The position numbers and the translations under genes were made by a program. DNA of 10,351 nt from Candidatus Cloacimonas sp. 4484_275 (GTDB lineage Bacteria; Cloacimonadota; Cloacimonadia; Cloacimonadales; TCS61), in NCBI GenBank assembly GCA_002085205.1, contig NATF01000031.1, forward strand, positions 1 to 10,351, read 5' to 3'. Under the pieces are notes generated by a model, which made no database searches, was not told the DNA's origin, and saw only the letters and a list, made by a program, of their open reading frames with translations. Below, piece after piece: positions 1-6,265 of the stretch (the stretch's first letter is position 1; the number at the start of each line of letters is the position of its first letter).

Positions 1-162
1 GGGCAGAAAATTCGTCAATTTTCAATTTCCAATTTTCAATTCTCAATTGTTTGGGACGGAACGGATAATTTCGGCAAGAAAGTTTCGCCCGGAGTTTATT
101 TGTATCAGCTTAAAATCGATGATAAAACTATGGCAAATAAGAAATGTATTTTGTTGAAATGA
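1..162 (+). CDS. 3' end of a secreted/surface protein gene: C-terminal FlgD-like / type IX sorting-like domain (partial)
   Basis: The reading frame is open from base 1 and ends at TGA 160-162, giving the last 53 residues of a protein whose start lies outside the window. The pattern GQKIR...VWDGTDNFGKKVSPGVY, then YLYQLKIDD and a basic end KKCILLK, matches the FlgD-type Ig fold or type IX secretion C-terminal domain. In such proteins a 'W-D-G-x-D-x-x-G-x-x-V-x-x-G-x-Y' strand pair precedes a short Lys-rich end. In the FCB group this domain closes many secreted enzymes and adhesins and serves as an export or anchoring signal. The linker between GQKIR and VWDG, which in homologues is a variable beta-turn, is here encoded by a 7-bp tandem repeat. 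The function of the whole protein cannot be told from this fragment. The domain call is fairly sure; the sorting role is inferred. Confidence 0.75.
   Translation, partial: GQKIRQFSISNFQFSIVWDGTDNFGKKVSPGVYLYQLKIDDKTMANKKCILLK
16..50 (+). repeat. Heptanucleotide tandem repeat, five units of CAATTNN, inside coding sequence
   Basis: Five consecutive 7-bp units are seen: CAATTTT, CAATTTC, CAATTTT, CAATTCT and CAATTGT. The array lies within the open frame of the left-edge gene. Because three 7-bp units equal seven codons, the peptide repeats every seven residues: QFSI occurs twice, seven residues apart. All units share CAATT and differ only in the last two bases. Confidence 0.8.
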
Positions 163-196
163 AGACCTTTCGTTTTGGAAATTAGTTTTTTGTAAC

Positions 197-217
197 TACA
201 TCAACCGTGTTGATGTA
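197..217. repeat. Perfect inverted repeat, 9-bp stem with 3-nt loop
   Basis: TACATCAAC and GTTGATGTA are exact reverse complements separated by CGT. It lies in the gap between two convergent genes. No T-tract follows on either strand, so it does not look like a standard intrinsic terminator. It could be a weak bidirectional terminator, an mRNA 3'-end stabiliser or part of a repeat element. Confidence 0.6.
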
Positions 218-219
218 TT

Positions 220-242
220 GTGAATTAATACGGTTAATTCAC
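220..242. repeat. Perfect inverted repeat, 9-bp stem with 5-nt loop
   Basis: GTGAATTAA and TTAATTCAC are exact reverse complements around TACGG. It starts 2 bases after the previous hairpin, so the two form a tandem pair between convergent genes. It lacks a T-tract on either side. Confidence 0.6.
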
Positions 243-270
243 TCCAAAATTCCAAAAATCCGTTTCTATC

Positions 271-346
271 TGTCATCCTTTAAAAACTTAACAAGTTTTT
301 TAAACTTGTTAAGTTTACCGACGGTTCGATTACGCTCACCGTGACA
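271..346. repeat. Probable dispersed intergenic palindromic repeat element
   Basis: The segment begins TGTCATCC and ends CTCACCGTGACA, so its outer 5 bases (TGTCA/TGACA) are inverted. Its core is a perfect 15-bp inverted repeat (284-316). The right part, TTCGATTACGCTCACCG, resembles a 'TTCGACTACGCTCA..GTGACA' phrase that I recall from intergenic repeats in Bacteroidetes and related genomes. That resemblance is from memory, not from a search. Only one copy is present in this window, so the repeat status is inferred. Confidence 0.45.
284..316. repeat. 15-bp perfect inverted repeat with nested half-palindromes
   Basis: AAACTTAACAAGTTT (284-298) and AAACTTGTTAAGTTT (302-316) are exact reverse complements with a TTT loop. 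Each arm is itself a hairpin, AAACTT-3 nt-AAGTTT, so the element can fold as one long stem or as two small stems. It lies downstream of both flanking convergent genes and may help end transcription in either direction, although no proper T-tract follows. Confidence 0.75.
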
Positions 347-374
347 ATTTCCGTGATATTTTTACTTTTCTTTT

Positions 375-1580
375 TTATTCGTTAGTTACCTGAAAATTCG
401 TCAGTAAATTATTCAAACTATCCACAATTGTTTTGAATTTTTCCATTTCCGTTTTGGGTACAGGCGGACCCGCAACATTTTTCAGTCTCAACGGATTAAT
501 AGGTTTTCCATGATGATAAATCGTGTAATGGAGATGATTTCCGGTAGAAAGACCGGTTGAGCCGACATATCCGATTATCCGATGTTGTTTGACTTTTGTT
601 CCCACTCTGATTCCTTTTCCATAACCGCTCAAATGTCCGTAAAGCGTTTTATAACCATTTGCATGTCGAATAATAACGGTTTTTCCGTAACCGCCTTTTC
701 TGCCGTTAACAGTGGGATGCCCGCCTTTCCAACCGACATGAACAACAGTTCCGTCCGCCACGGCTTCCACCGGAGTTCCGTAAGCCGCTGCATAATCGAC
801 TCCGTTATGAAAAATAGGTTTTTTCCGAATCGGGTGAAAACGATTTCCGAAATATGAGGTTATTCGTTTATAATTCAAAGGCGATTTGAGAAATGCTTTT
901 TGGAACGATTCTCCCTTTTCATTATAATATTTAACGAAACCTTTTTTGTTTTTGTAACGATAAGCAATATTATCGTAATTGCCGCTTTTATATTGCGCCA
1001 CGAGAATATCGCCGTATTTTACAAATTTGCCGTCGTGAACATATTGTTCGTAAACGAGATGAAATTCATCGCCTTTCTGCGGATCTATAAAGAAATCTAT
1101 ATCCCATTGAAAAATCTGACTGAACATCACCGGCAAAGCCGCACCTTCTCCTTGATTTATCATTGCCTGATAAAGCGAAGACTCGATAACTCCGTCACAG
1201 CGTTTGATAACTTTCGTCAATTTAAGCGTATCGATTTTGGTAAAAAAATCTCCGCTGGTATCTCTGATAACCCTGTAAGTGTGAATATTATCCGGAAAAT
1301 ATTGCAATTCCCGCACAACGCCCGTCGTATCGAGTTTAACGAGAAAACTGTCCGCCGGATGCGATTTGCGAAGGTTAAAAATCGAATTCAGTTTGTTGAC
1401 CAAAGTATAAACTTCGCCGTTATTTATTTCTTTGTTTTTAAGCGCATTCGCCAAAGTTTCGCCTTTTTGCAAAGAGCCGTGTTTATAGATAAACGGATCG
1501 GGTTCCGGTTCCGCATTTTTCTTTTTCGCACAGGAAAATATCAGCACAAAAGAAAATACAATCAGAAAAATTTTCTTCAT
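375..1580 (-). CDS. M23 (LytM-type) peptidoglycan endopeptidase, lipoprotein
   Basis: This is a 401-residue predicted murein DD-endopeptidase that would cut peptide cross-links in the cell wall from the periplasmic side. Residues 1-17 form a lipoprotein-type signal peptide: a basic MKK start, a hydrophobic core and IFSC with Cys17 as the likely lipidated residue. The Phe at -2 is slightly unusual. A charged linker (18-35) follows. Residues ~35-235 resemble the N-terminal region of MepM/ShyA-type enzymes, including the QKGDEFHLVYEQ and YGDILVAQY stretches. The catalytic M23 domain spans ~240-365: zinc ligands H258 and D262 (HNGVD), H316 (YGHL), and H349/H351 (HLH). All key residues are present, so it should be active rather than a LytM activator. 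The start is ATG 1580, with AAGGA complementary to 1592-1596 about 11 nt upstream. It is transcribed divergently from rseP and stands alone. The family call is firm; the exact cleavage specificity is inferred. Confidence 0.92.
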   Translation of the reverse strand: MKKIFLIVFSFVLIFSCAKKKNAEPEPDPFIYKHGSLQKGETLANALKNKEINNGEVYTLVNKLNSIFNLRKSHPADSFLVKLDTTGVVRELQYFPDNIHTYRVIRDTSGDFFTKIDTLKLTKVIKRCDGVIESSLYQAMINQGEGAALPVMFSQIFQWDIDFFIDPQKGDEFHLVYEQYVHDGKFVKYGDILVAQYKSGNYDNIAYRYKNKKGFVKYYNEKGESFQKAFLKSPLNYKRITSYFGNRFHPIRKKPIFHNGVDYAAAYGTPVEAVADGTVVHVGWKGGHPTVNGRKGGYGKTVIIRHANGYKTLYGHLSGYGKGIRVGTKVKQHRIIGYVGSTGLSTGNHLHYTIYHHGKPINPLRLKNVAGPPVPKTEMEKFKTIVDSLNNLLTNFQVTNE

Positions 1581-1740
1581 TCTTTTCAGAATCCTTCACT
1601 TTTTTGGTGAGCTTTTTTCTGTAATCACAGAATATTGTCAACCGAAAACAAATTCTAATTTTAATAAAAACTTGACCTTATGCCGCTCTCAGAGGATTTG
1701 GATTTGAATTTTTTCAAAATTTTAGAATAAAGGATAAAAT
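1581..1740. promoter_or_regulatory. Divergent intergenic control region between the M23 peptidase gene and rseP
   Basis: This gap must hold promoters for the minus-strand peptidase and the plus-strand operon. The heptamer TTGTCAA at 1635-1641 reads as TTGACA on the minus strand (-35-like, toward the peptidase) and as TTGTCA on the plus strand. On the plus strand a TTTAAT at 1660-1665 lies 19 bp further on. TTGACC at 1672-1677 is another plus-strand -35-like site. None has a convincing matched -10 element, and promoter consensus in this lineage may differ, so these are only candidates. The rseP ribosome-binding site AAAGGA (1729-1734) lies 6 nt before the GTG start. Confidence 0.35.
1617..1632. 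promoter_or_regulatory. Operator-like 16-bp palindrome upstream of the M23 gene
   Basis: TTCTGT and ACAGAA are perfect inverted 6-mers separated by AATC. The palindrome sits between the minus-strand TTGACA (1641-1636) and the peptidase start, where a repressor site would act. It could instead be a small leader hairpin. No regulator gene is nearby to support either reading. Confidence 0.3.
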
Positions 1741-3048
1741 GTGATTGATATTATCGGTGCTTTGATAGCTTTGGGAATTTTAATTACCGTTCACGAAACC
1801 GGGCATTTTTTAGCCGCCAAGATTTTCGGAGTGGAAATTGAAAAGTTTTCCATCGGTTTCGGTCCAAGATTAATTGGCTTTAAAAAAGGGAAAACGGAAT
1901 ATCGGATTTCCCTGATTCCTTTAGGCGGATATTTGAAGATGAAGGGTGAAAATCCCGATGAAGAAACCGAAGATGAAAGTAGCTCTTTCAAATCGAAAAA
2001 ATGGTGGCAACGCGCTTTTATTGCTTTCGCCGGTCCCTTCGCCAATTTTTTGTTCGCCCTCTTAATATTCATTCTTTCTTTCCTAATCGGAAGAAGTTTT
2101 GAAGATCAACCGCCGATTGTCGGAAAAATAAACGGAAACATCGCTATCATTCAAACGAACGATAAAATTTTGGAAGTGAACGACCATCAAATTGTCGGTT
2201 GGAATCAGATTCCGCAATATTTCAAAAAAGAAGGTTCCAACAAAATCGTTTTGGAAAGGGACGGTGAAATCGTTACTTTGCAAACGGACAAATTGAAACC
2301 GGAAGATTGGTTTTCCAAAATTCTCCCGAAAGTACCGGCGATTGTGGGAGAAGTTTCCGCCGGTTTGCCCGCTTATGAAGCAGGTTTAATGAGAGGCGAC
2401 ATTATTCTTGCAATTGACGGAAAACCGGTTTCCGATTGGTATGATATGCGCTCAATCATTATCAATTCTCCCAAATCCGAACTTCTTTTCAAAATTAAAA
2501 GAGGTGAAAAAATTTTCGAGAAAAAAATAAAACTGGGCGATAACATTTTAAATAACACGAAAATTATTGGGATAACTCAATATTTGCCCGTGCGTTTCAA
2601 GGAAAAATACAGTTTGCCGAAATCTATCGAAATGGGCGGACTAACGACATTCGGCGTTGTTGCTTTGAACTATTCCACGCTCTATAAATTAATTTTGAAA
2701 CCGGAACTTTTGAAGGAAAATATCGGCGGTCCGGTGATGATTTACACGATGTCAAAACAAACCATCAAAAAGGGATGGGACAACATTCTTTCTTTTGTGG
2801 CTTTGATAAGCATTCTTTTGATGATTATGAATCTGCTGCCGATTCCGCTTCTCGACGGCGGCCAAATTTTCTTCTGTTTTCTGGAAGCGATAATGAAAAA
2901 ACCGCTATCATTAAAGACGCAAATAATTTTGCAAAAAATCGGATTTTTTATCCTTATTTTCGTGATGATGTTTGCTTTTATGAACGATTTTAATCGTATT
3001 TTCAAAAGAAATGTTTCTATAAAAAACGAGGCAATCGAACCTAAATAA
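1741..3048 (+). CDS. rseP: RseP-type site-2 zinc metalloprotease
   Basis: This is a 435-residue intramembrane protease, the usual length for the family. RseP cuts anti-sigma factors and leftover signal peptides within the membrane, after a first cut by a site-1 protease. The first helix carries the zinc motif HETGH (H18, E19, H22). GFGPRL (39-44) and the LGGYLKMKGE region (61-70) match the family's membrane re-entrant loop. A hydrophobic helix spans ~92-118. Residues ~124-195 and ~198-275 look like two PDZ domains; the second is clearer (VGEVSAGLPAYEAGLMRGD). Hydrophobic segments near the C-terminus carry NLLPIPLLDGG (364-374), with D372 the third zinc ligand. The start is GTG 1741, with AAAGGA 6 nt upstream; an ATG at 1739 is out of frame and stops at once. 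It is the first gene of the operon. Its stop is in the same frame as tgt, 18 nt before the proposed tgt start. Confidence 0.95.
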   Translation: MIDIIGALIALGILITVHETGHFLAAKIFGVEIEKFSIGFGPRLIGFKKGKTEYRISLIPLGGYLKMKGENPDEETEDESSSFKSKKWWQRAFIAFAGPFANFLFALLIFILSFLIGRSFEDQPPIVGKINGNIAIIQTNDKILEVNDHQIVGWNQIPQYFKKEGSNKIVLERDGEIVTLQTDKLKPEDWFSKILPKVPAIVGEVSAGLPAYEAGLMRGDIILAIDGKPVSDWYDMRSIIINSPKSELLFKIKRGEKIFEKKIKLGDNILNNTKIIGITQYLPVRFKEKYSLPKSIEMGGLTTFGVVALNYSTLYKLILKPELLKENIGGPVMIYTMSKQTIKKGWDNILSFVALISILLMIMNLLPIPLLDGGQIFFCFLEAIMKKPLSLKTQIILQKIGFFILIFVMMFAFMNDFNRIFKRNVSIKNEAIEPK

Positions 3049-3056
3049 GTTAATTC

Positions 3057-3061
3057 GGAGG
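3057..3061 (+). promoter_or_regulatory. Shine-Dalgarno site GGAGG that decides the tgt start
   Basis: GGAGG is the strongest ribosome-binding sequence in this gap. It lies 5 nt before ATT 3067 but 23 nt before the first conventional start codon in the tgt frame, TTG 3085. The spacing favours initiation at ATT. Confidence 0.65.
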
Positions 3062-3066
3062 AAATT

Positions 3067-4185
3067 ATTTTTGAATTTACACTTTTGGCAAAAAGCGGCA
3101 ATGCCAGAGCCGGAATATTGAAAACACCGCACGGAGAAATCGAAACGCCGATTTTTATGCCGGTGGGAACACGCGCAACGGTGAAAACATTATCGCCGGC
3201 GGAATTGGAAGAAATCGGCGCGCAAATAATTCTGGGAAATACTTATCACCTCTATTTGCGTCCGGGACACAATCTGATTCAAAAAGCCGGAGGATTGCAT
3301 AAATTCATGAGTTGGCATAAACCGATTTTAACCGATAGCGGCGGTTTTCAGGTGATGAGCCTTAAAGGATTACGCAAAATTACTCCGGACGGCGTTAAAT
3401 TCCAATCTCACATCGACGGTAGTTATCATTTTTTTACTCCCGAAAAAGTCATCGAAATTCAAAACGCCATCGGAGCGGATATTATTATGTCGTTTGACGA
3501 ATGTCCGCCTTATCCCGCCACGAGAAAATATATTTCCGAATCCTTGAAAACCACTCTTGCTTGGGCAAAACGAGGAAAAGAAGCTCACAAAAACACCGAT
3601 AAACAAGCTCTCTTCGGAATTGTTCAAGGCGGAATTTACAAAGATTTGCGGGAAGAAAGCGCCAAAAAATTAATGGAAATGGATTTTCCGGGTTATTCTA
3701 TCGGCGGACTTGCAGTAGGCGAAAAAAAAGAAGATATGCTAAGAATAACCGCATTTTTAAACGGAATTTTGCCACAAAACAAACCTCGCTATCTGATGGG
3801 AGTCGGAACTCCGACAGACCTTCTGGAAAACATCGATAACGGTATCGATATGTTCGATTGTGTGATGCCGACAAGAAATGCAAGAAAAGGAACCGTTTTC
3901 ACGAGTAAAGGAAAATTAATCATCAAATCCGCACGTTATAAAGATGATTTTTCTCCTTTGGACGAAAATTGTAACTGCTACACTTGCCGTAATTTTTCCA
4001 GAGCTTACATTCGACATCTTTTCAGTGTGGATGAAATTTTGGGAATGCGTCTTACTTCTTTACACAGTTTGCACTTTTATTTGGAATTGGTAAGAAAAGC
4101 AAGAAAAGCAATTTTGGAAAACAGATATTCCGATTTCAAAAAAGAAATGCTGAAAAAATTGCAAAATTCCGAAGAATTATCATAA
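3067..4185 (+). CDS. tgt: Queuine/preQ1 tRNA-guanine transglycosylase (probable ATT start)
   Basis: Tgt swaps guanine-34 in the anticodon of Asp, Asn, His and Tyr tRNAs for preQ1, a step of queuosine synthesis. With the ATT start the protein has 372 residues, close to the E. coli enzyme. The TIM-barrel family motifs are complete: ILTDSGGFQ with general base D90, QGG in the substrate pocket, GLAVGE, GIDMFDCVMPTRNAR with nucleophile D264, and a zinc site C302, C304, C307 and H333. The frame after the rseP stop is open, but it has no ATG, GTG or TTG before TTG 3085. Starting at 3085 would drop the family-typical N-terminal strand FEFTLL, whereas ATT 3067 keeps it and has GGAGG 5 nt upstream. I therefore place the start at 3067, with 3085 as the fallback. 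It is the second gene of the operon and is followed 17 nt later by the deoxyhypusine-synthase-like gene. No other queuosine gene is in the window. Function is firm; the start is inferred. Confidence 0.93.
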   Translation: MFEFTLLAKSGNARAGILKTPHGEIETPIFMPVGTRATVKTLSPAELEEIGAQIILGNTYHLYLRPGHNLIQKAGGLHKFMSWHKPILTDSGGFQVMSLKGLRKITPDGVKFQSHIDGSYHFFTPEKVIEIQNAIGADIIMSFDECPPYPATRKYISESLKTTLAWAKRGKEAHKNTDKQALFGIVQGGIYKDLREESAKKLMEMDFPGYSIGGLAVGEKKEDMLRITAFLNGILPQNKPRYLMGVGTPTDLLENIDNGIDMFDCVMPTRNARKGTVFTSKGKLIIKSARYKDDFSPLDENCNCYTCRNFSRAYIRHLFSVDEILGMRLTSLHSLHFYLELVRKARKAILENRYSDFKKEMLKKLQNSEELS

Positions 4186-4202
4186 AAACCGGAGAGAAAA
4201 AA

Positions 4203-5150
4203 ATGAGTATTTTTAAAGAAATTAATTTGGTAAATTTGCATAAATACTCGATAAAAGAACGGAAAAGCAAGGTAAATGTTAAAGATTTCGGAAAAGTAAA
4301 ATCTGTGGAATTAGGAACTTTTATGAGTTCGCTTCCGAACATTCTGCAGGCAAAAGAAATGAACGAACTTTTGGATAAATGTGTTTTCGCTTATCAAAAT
4401 GATAAACCGATTATTGTTGCTCTCGGCGGTCATGTAATCAAATGCGGACTTTCTCCGTTTATTATTGATTTAATAGAAATGGGAGTGATAAAAGGTTTGG
4501 CGGCAAACGGGTCGGTTACGATTCACGACTTTGAAATAGCCATGTTCGGAGAAACATCGGAAGATGTGGCAACCGCTCTGGAAGACGGTTCATTCGGAAT
4601 GGTAAGAGAAACTTGCGACGGAATTAACACGATTATTAAAAACGGCGCTGAAAATAATTTGGGTTACGGAGAGGCTATCGGCAAATATTTGCAAAAAGCG
4701 GAAGCTCCGTTTAATCGTTATTCTTTATTGGCGAACGCTTACAAAAACAAAGTTCCTTTCACGATTCATGTTGCTTTGGGAACGGATATCAATCATCAAC
4801 ACGAAACGGCAAACGGCGCGGCTATCGGAGATTGCTCGATGAGAGATTTCCGAATTTTCTGTCAAAATCTTACCGGTTTGGATGAAGGCGGAGTTTTTCT
4901 AAACTTCGGTTCCGCCGTGGTAATGCCGGAAGTTTTTTTGAAAGCCGTAACCGTTGTCAGAAATCTCGGTTATCCTTTGAATAATTTTTACACCGCCGTT
5001 TTCGATATGAATGTTCATTATCGACCGCGCACCAACATCGTCCACCGTCCGACTTTAAGCGGCGGAAAAGGTTATTATTTCGTCGGACATCACGAAATTA
5101 TGATTCCTCTGTTTCTTTTAAGTTTGAGGGAAAGAATCAAAAATGCGTAG
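4203..5150 (+). CDS. Deoxyhypusine-synthase-like NAD-fold protein, function unknown
   Basis: This is a 315-residue soluble protein with no signal peptide. By eye it follows the order of deoxyhypusine synthase (DHS). First comes a nucleotide-binding-like strand and helix, IIVALGGHVIKCGLSP (70-85). Then comes LIEMGVIKGLAANGSVTIHDFE (90-111), matching the DHS 'G L..D.I..L.....VDVLVTTAGGVEED' region. Next is KVPFTIHVALGTD (183-195), like 'IPVFSPALTDGS', and then GGVFLNFGSAVVMPE (229-243), like 'GMIILGGGVVKHH'. True DHS moves an aminobutyl group from spermidine to eIF5A via an active-site lysine in a 'SWGK' segment. Here the matching place reads NIVHRP (278-283), so that lysine appears to be missing. 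Bacteria lack eIF5A, so a different substrate is expected. The start is ATG 4203 with GGAGAG upstream. It overlaps the next gene by 8 nt. The fold assignment is moderately sure; the function is unknown. Confidence 0.7.
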   Translation: MSIFKEINLVNLHKYSIKERKSKVNVKDFGKVKSVELGTFMSSLPNILQAKEMNELLDKCVFAYQNDKPIIVALGGHVIKCGLSPFIIDLIEMGVIKGLAANGSVTIHDFEIAMFGETSEDVATALEDGSFGMVRETCDGINTIIKNGAENNLGYGEAIGKYLQKAEAPFNRYSLLANAYKNKVPFTIHVALGTDINHQHETANGAAIGDCSMRDFRIFCQNLTGLDEGGVFLNFGSAVVMPEVFLKAVTVVRNLGYPLNNFYTAVFDMNVHYRPRTNIVHRPTLSGGKGYYFVGHHEIMIPLFLLSLRERIKNA

Positions 5151-5583
5151 TTTGAGAATTATCTTTGTTTTTTTATTGTTGAGCACATCCGTTTTCGCGG
5201 CGGAAAATTCCAAAAAACCGTTGAAAGCGGCGGCTCTTTCCGTTTTGATTCCCGGCGGCGGACAATTTTATAACGAATCGTATTGGAAATTCGGCGGAAT
5301 ATGTTTTCTGGAAACGAGTTTAATCGGTTTAACCGTTTATCATCACCAACAATCGCAAAAATTTTACGACGATTATGCGGTTTCTCAAAACCCGGACGAT
5401 TACAAAAATTATCTGAAATATTATGATAAAAGACAAAGCGATTTGTTCTGGCTGGGAACAACCGTTTTTTTATCCGCTCTCGATGCTTTTGTGGATGCTC
5501 ATCTTTATGACTTTAAAGAAAAAAAGAAAAAAATTCATTTGAAATTTGAGAGAAAAGCACTTATTTTAAGTTATGGATTTTAG
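5143..5583 (+). CDS. DUF5683-like small membrane protein
   Basis: This is a 146-residue exported protein. Residues 1-20 form a signal peptide (MRSLR, hydrophobic core, SVFA/A). The mature part opens with LKAAALSVLIPGGGQFYNESYWKFGG (27-52). This matches the family's 'A-A-x-x-S-x-x-P-G-x-G-Q-x-Y-N-x-x-Y-W-K' signature, in which a Pro-Gly-rich turn enters a membrane helix. A hydrophobic segment (~51-66), a Tyr/Asp-rich soluble stretch (~67-98) and a second hydrophobic segment (~101-118) follow. It then ends with DAFVDAHLYDF (114-124), a polar Lys-rich stretch and a short tail. DUF5683 and related P13-like proteins are common in Bacteroidetes-like bacteria, but their role is not established. It overlaps the end of the preceding gene by 8 nt, with GAGGGAAAG upstream inside that gene, which suggests translational coupling. 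Confidence 0.75.
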   Translation: MRSLRIIFVFLLLSTSVFAAENSKKPLKAAALSVLIPGGGQFYNESYWKFGGICFLETSLIGLTVYHHQQSQKFYDDYAVSQNPDDYKNYLKYYDKRQSDLFWLGTTVFLSALDAFVDAHLYDFKEKKKKIHLKFERKALILSYGF

Positions 5584-5587
5584 AGGA
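5582..5587 (+). promoter_or_regulatory. Shine-Dalgarno site AGAGGA that decides the cmk start
   Basis: AGAGGA overlaps the stop of the previous gene and lies 6 nt before ATG 5594. An earlier in-frame ATG at 5573 has no such site and would add seven residues absent from the family. This favours 5594. Confidence 0.65.
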
Positions 5588-5593
5588 TGGAAA

Positions 5594-6265
5594 ATGAAAA
5601 AATATATAATCGCAATTGACGGACCTGCCGCTTCCGGAAAGAGCACGACGGCAAAACGATTGGCAAAGAAATTAAAATACATCTACATCGATACGGGAGC
5701 GATGTATCGAGCTTGCGCTTTGAACGCGCTTTGGGAAAATATCGATTTGAAAGATATCGAAGCGCTTCAAAAAATGCTTTCCAAAATTGATATAAAAATT
5801 AAATATTCCGAAAACGGAAACAGAATTTATTTAAACGGAAAAGATGTTACGGAAAGAATTCGGGAAGCCGATATAACCAAACTTTCTTCCGAAATTGCAG
5901 TCATTGGAATTGTTCGGGAAAAGATGGTGGAATTACAAAGAAAAATCGGTGAAAACGGCGGTGTTATAATGGACGGCAGAGACATCGGAACCGTCGTGTT
6001 TCCAAATGCCGATTTCAAATTTTTCATGACGGCGGATGTGAAAACGAGAGCAAAAAGAAGGTGGAAAGAGGCAAAAGAAAAAGGTGAAAATCTGTCTTTG
6101 GAAAAAATCGAAAAAGAAATTGAATGGAGGGACAAAAACGATTCTTCGAGAGACATTGCACCTCTGAGAAAAGCGGATGACGCCATTGAAATCGATACGA
6201 GTAAATTGAGTATCGAAGAACAGGTAAATCTCATTTTGTCGTATATAAAAGGAAGAGAGGAATGA
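5594..6265 (+). CDS. cmk: Cytidylate (CMP/dCMP) kinase
   Basis: Cytidylate kinase phosphorylates CMP and dCMP with ATP, recycling pyrimidines released by RNA turnover and phospholipid synthesis. The 223-residue product has the normal bacterial length. Motifs in order are: the P-loop GPAASGKST (10-18), DTGAMYR (33-39) for base and phosphate binding, an inserted CMP-binding domain around residues 60-115, MDGRDIGTVVFPNAD (126-140), the lid residues FFMTADVKTRAKRR (143-156), and RDKNDSSRD (179-187). The start at ATG 5594 is chosen over the in-frame ATG at 5573 because only the former has a well-spaced AGAGGA and begins MKKYIIAIDGPAASGKS, as in homologues. The gene starts 10 nt after the DUF5683-like gene. 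Its TGA stop falls within the first copy of an 18-bp tandem duplication, so the protein is unaffected by it. Confidence 0.96.
   Translation: MKKYIIAIDGPAASGKSTTAKRLAKKLKYIYIDTGAMYRACALNALWENIDLKDIEALQKMLSKIDIKIKYSENGNRIYLNGKDVTERIREADITKLSSEIAVIGIVREKMVELQRKIGENGGVIMDGRDIGTVVFPNADFKFFMTADVKTRAKRRWKEAKEKGENLSLEKIEKEIEWRDKNDSSRDIAPLRKADDAIEIDTSKLSIEEQVNLILSYIKGREE

Noticed and set aside
16..50. CRISPR-like repeat array
   Set aside because: The units are 7 bp with no spacers, no cas genes are present, and the array is coding.
900..1610. Plus-strand open frame of 236 codons opposite the M23 peptidase gene
   Set aside because: It lies antisense to a gene with complete catalytic motifs. Its translation is rich in Phe, Ile and Arg with no recognisable domain, as expected for a complementary-frame shadow.
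1703..1720. TTTGAA/TTCAAA inverted repeat before rseP as an operator or terminator
   Set aside because: It is short, very AT-rich and easily expected by chance at this base composition; there is no T-tract or partner site.
5573..5593. Earlier in-frame ATG for cmk
   Set aside because: It would overlap the previous gene by 11 nt and add seven residues absent from the family. The ATG at 5594 has a well-spaced AGAGGA.
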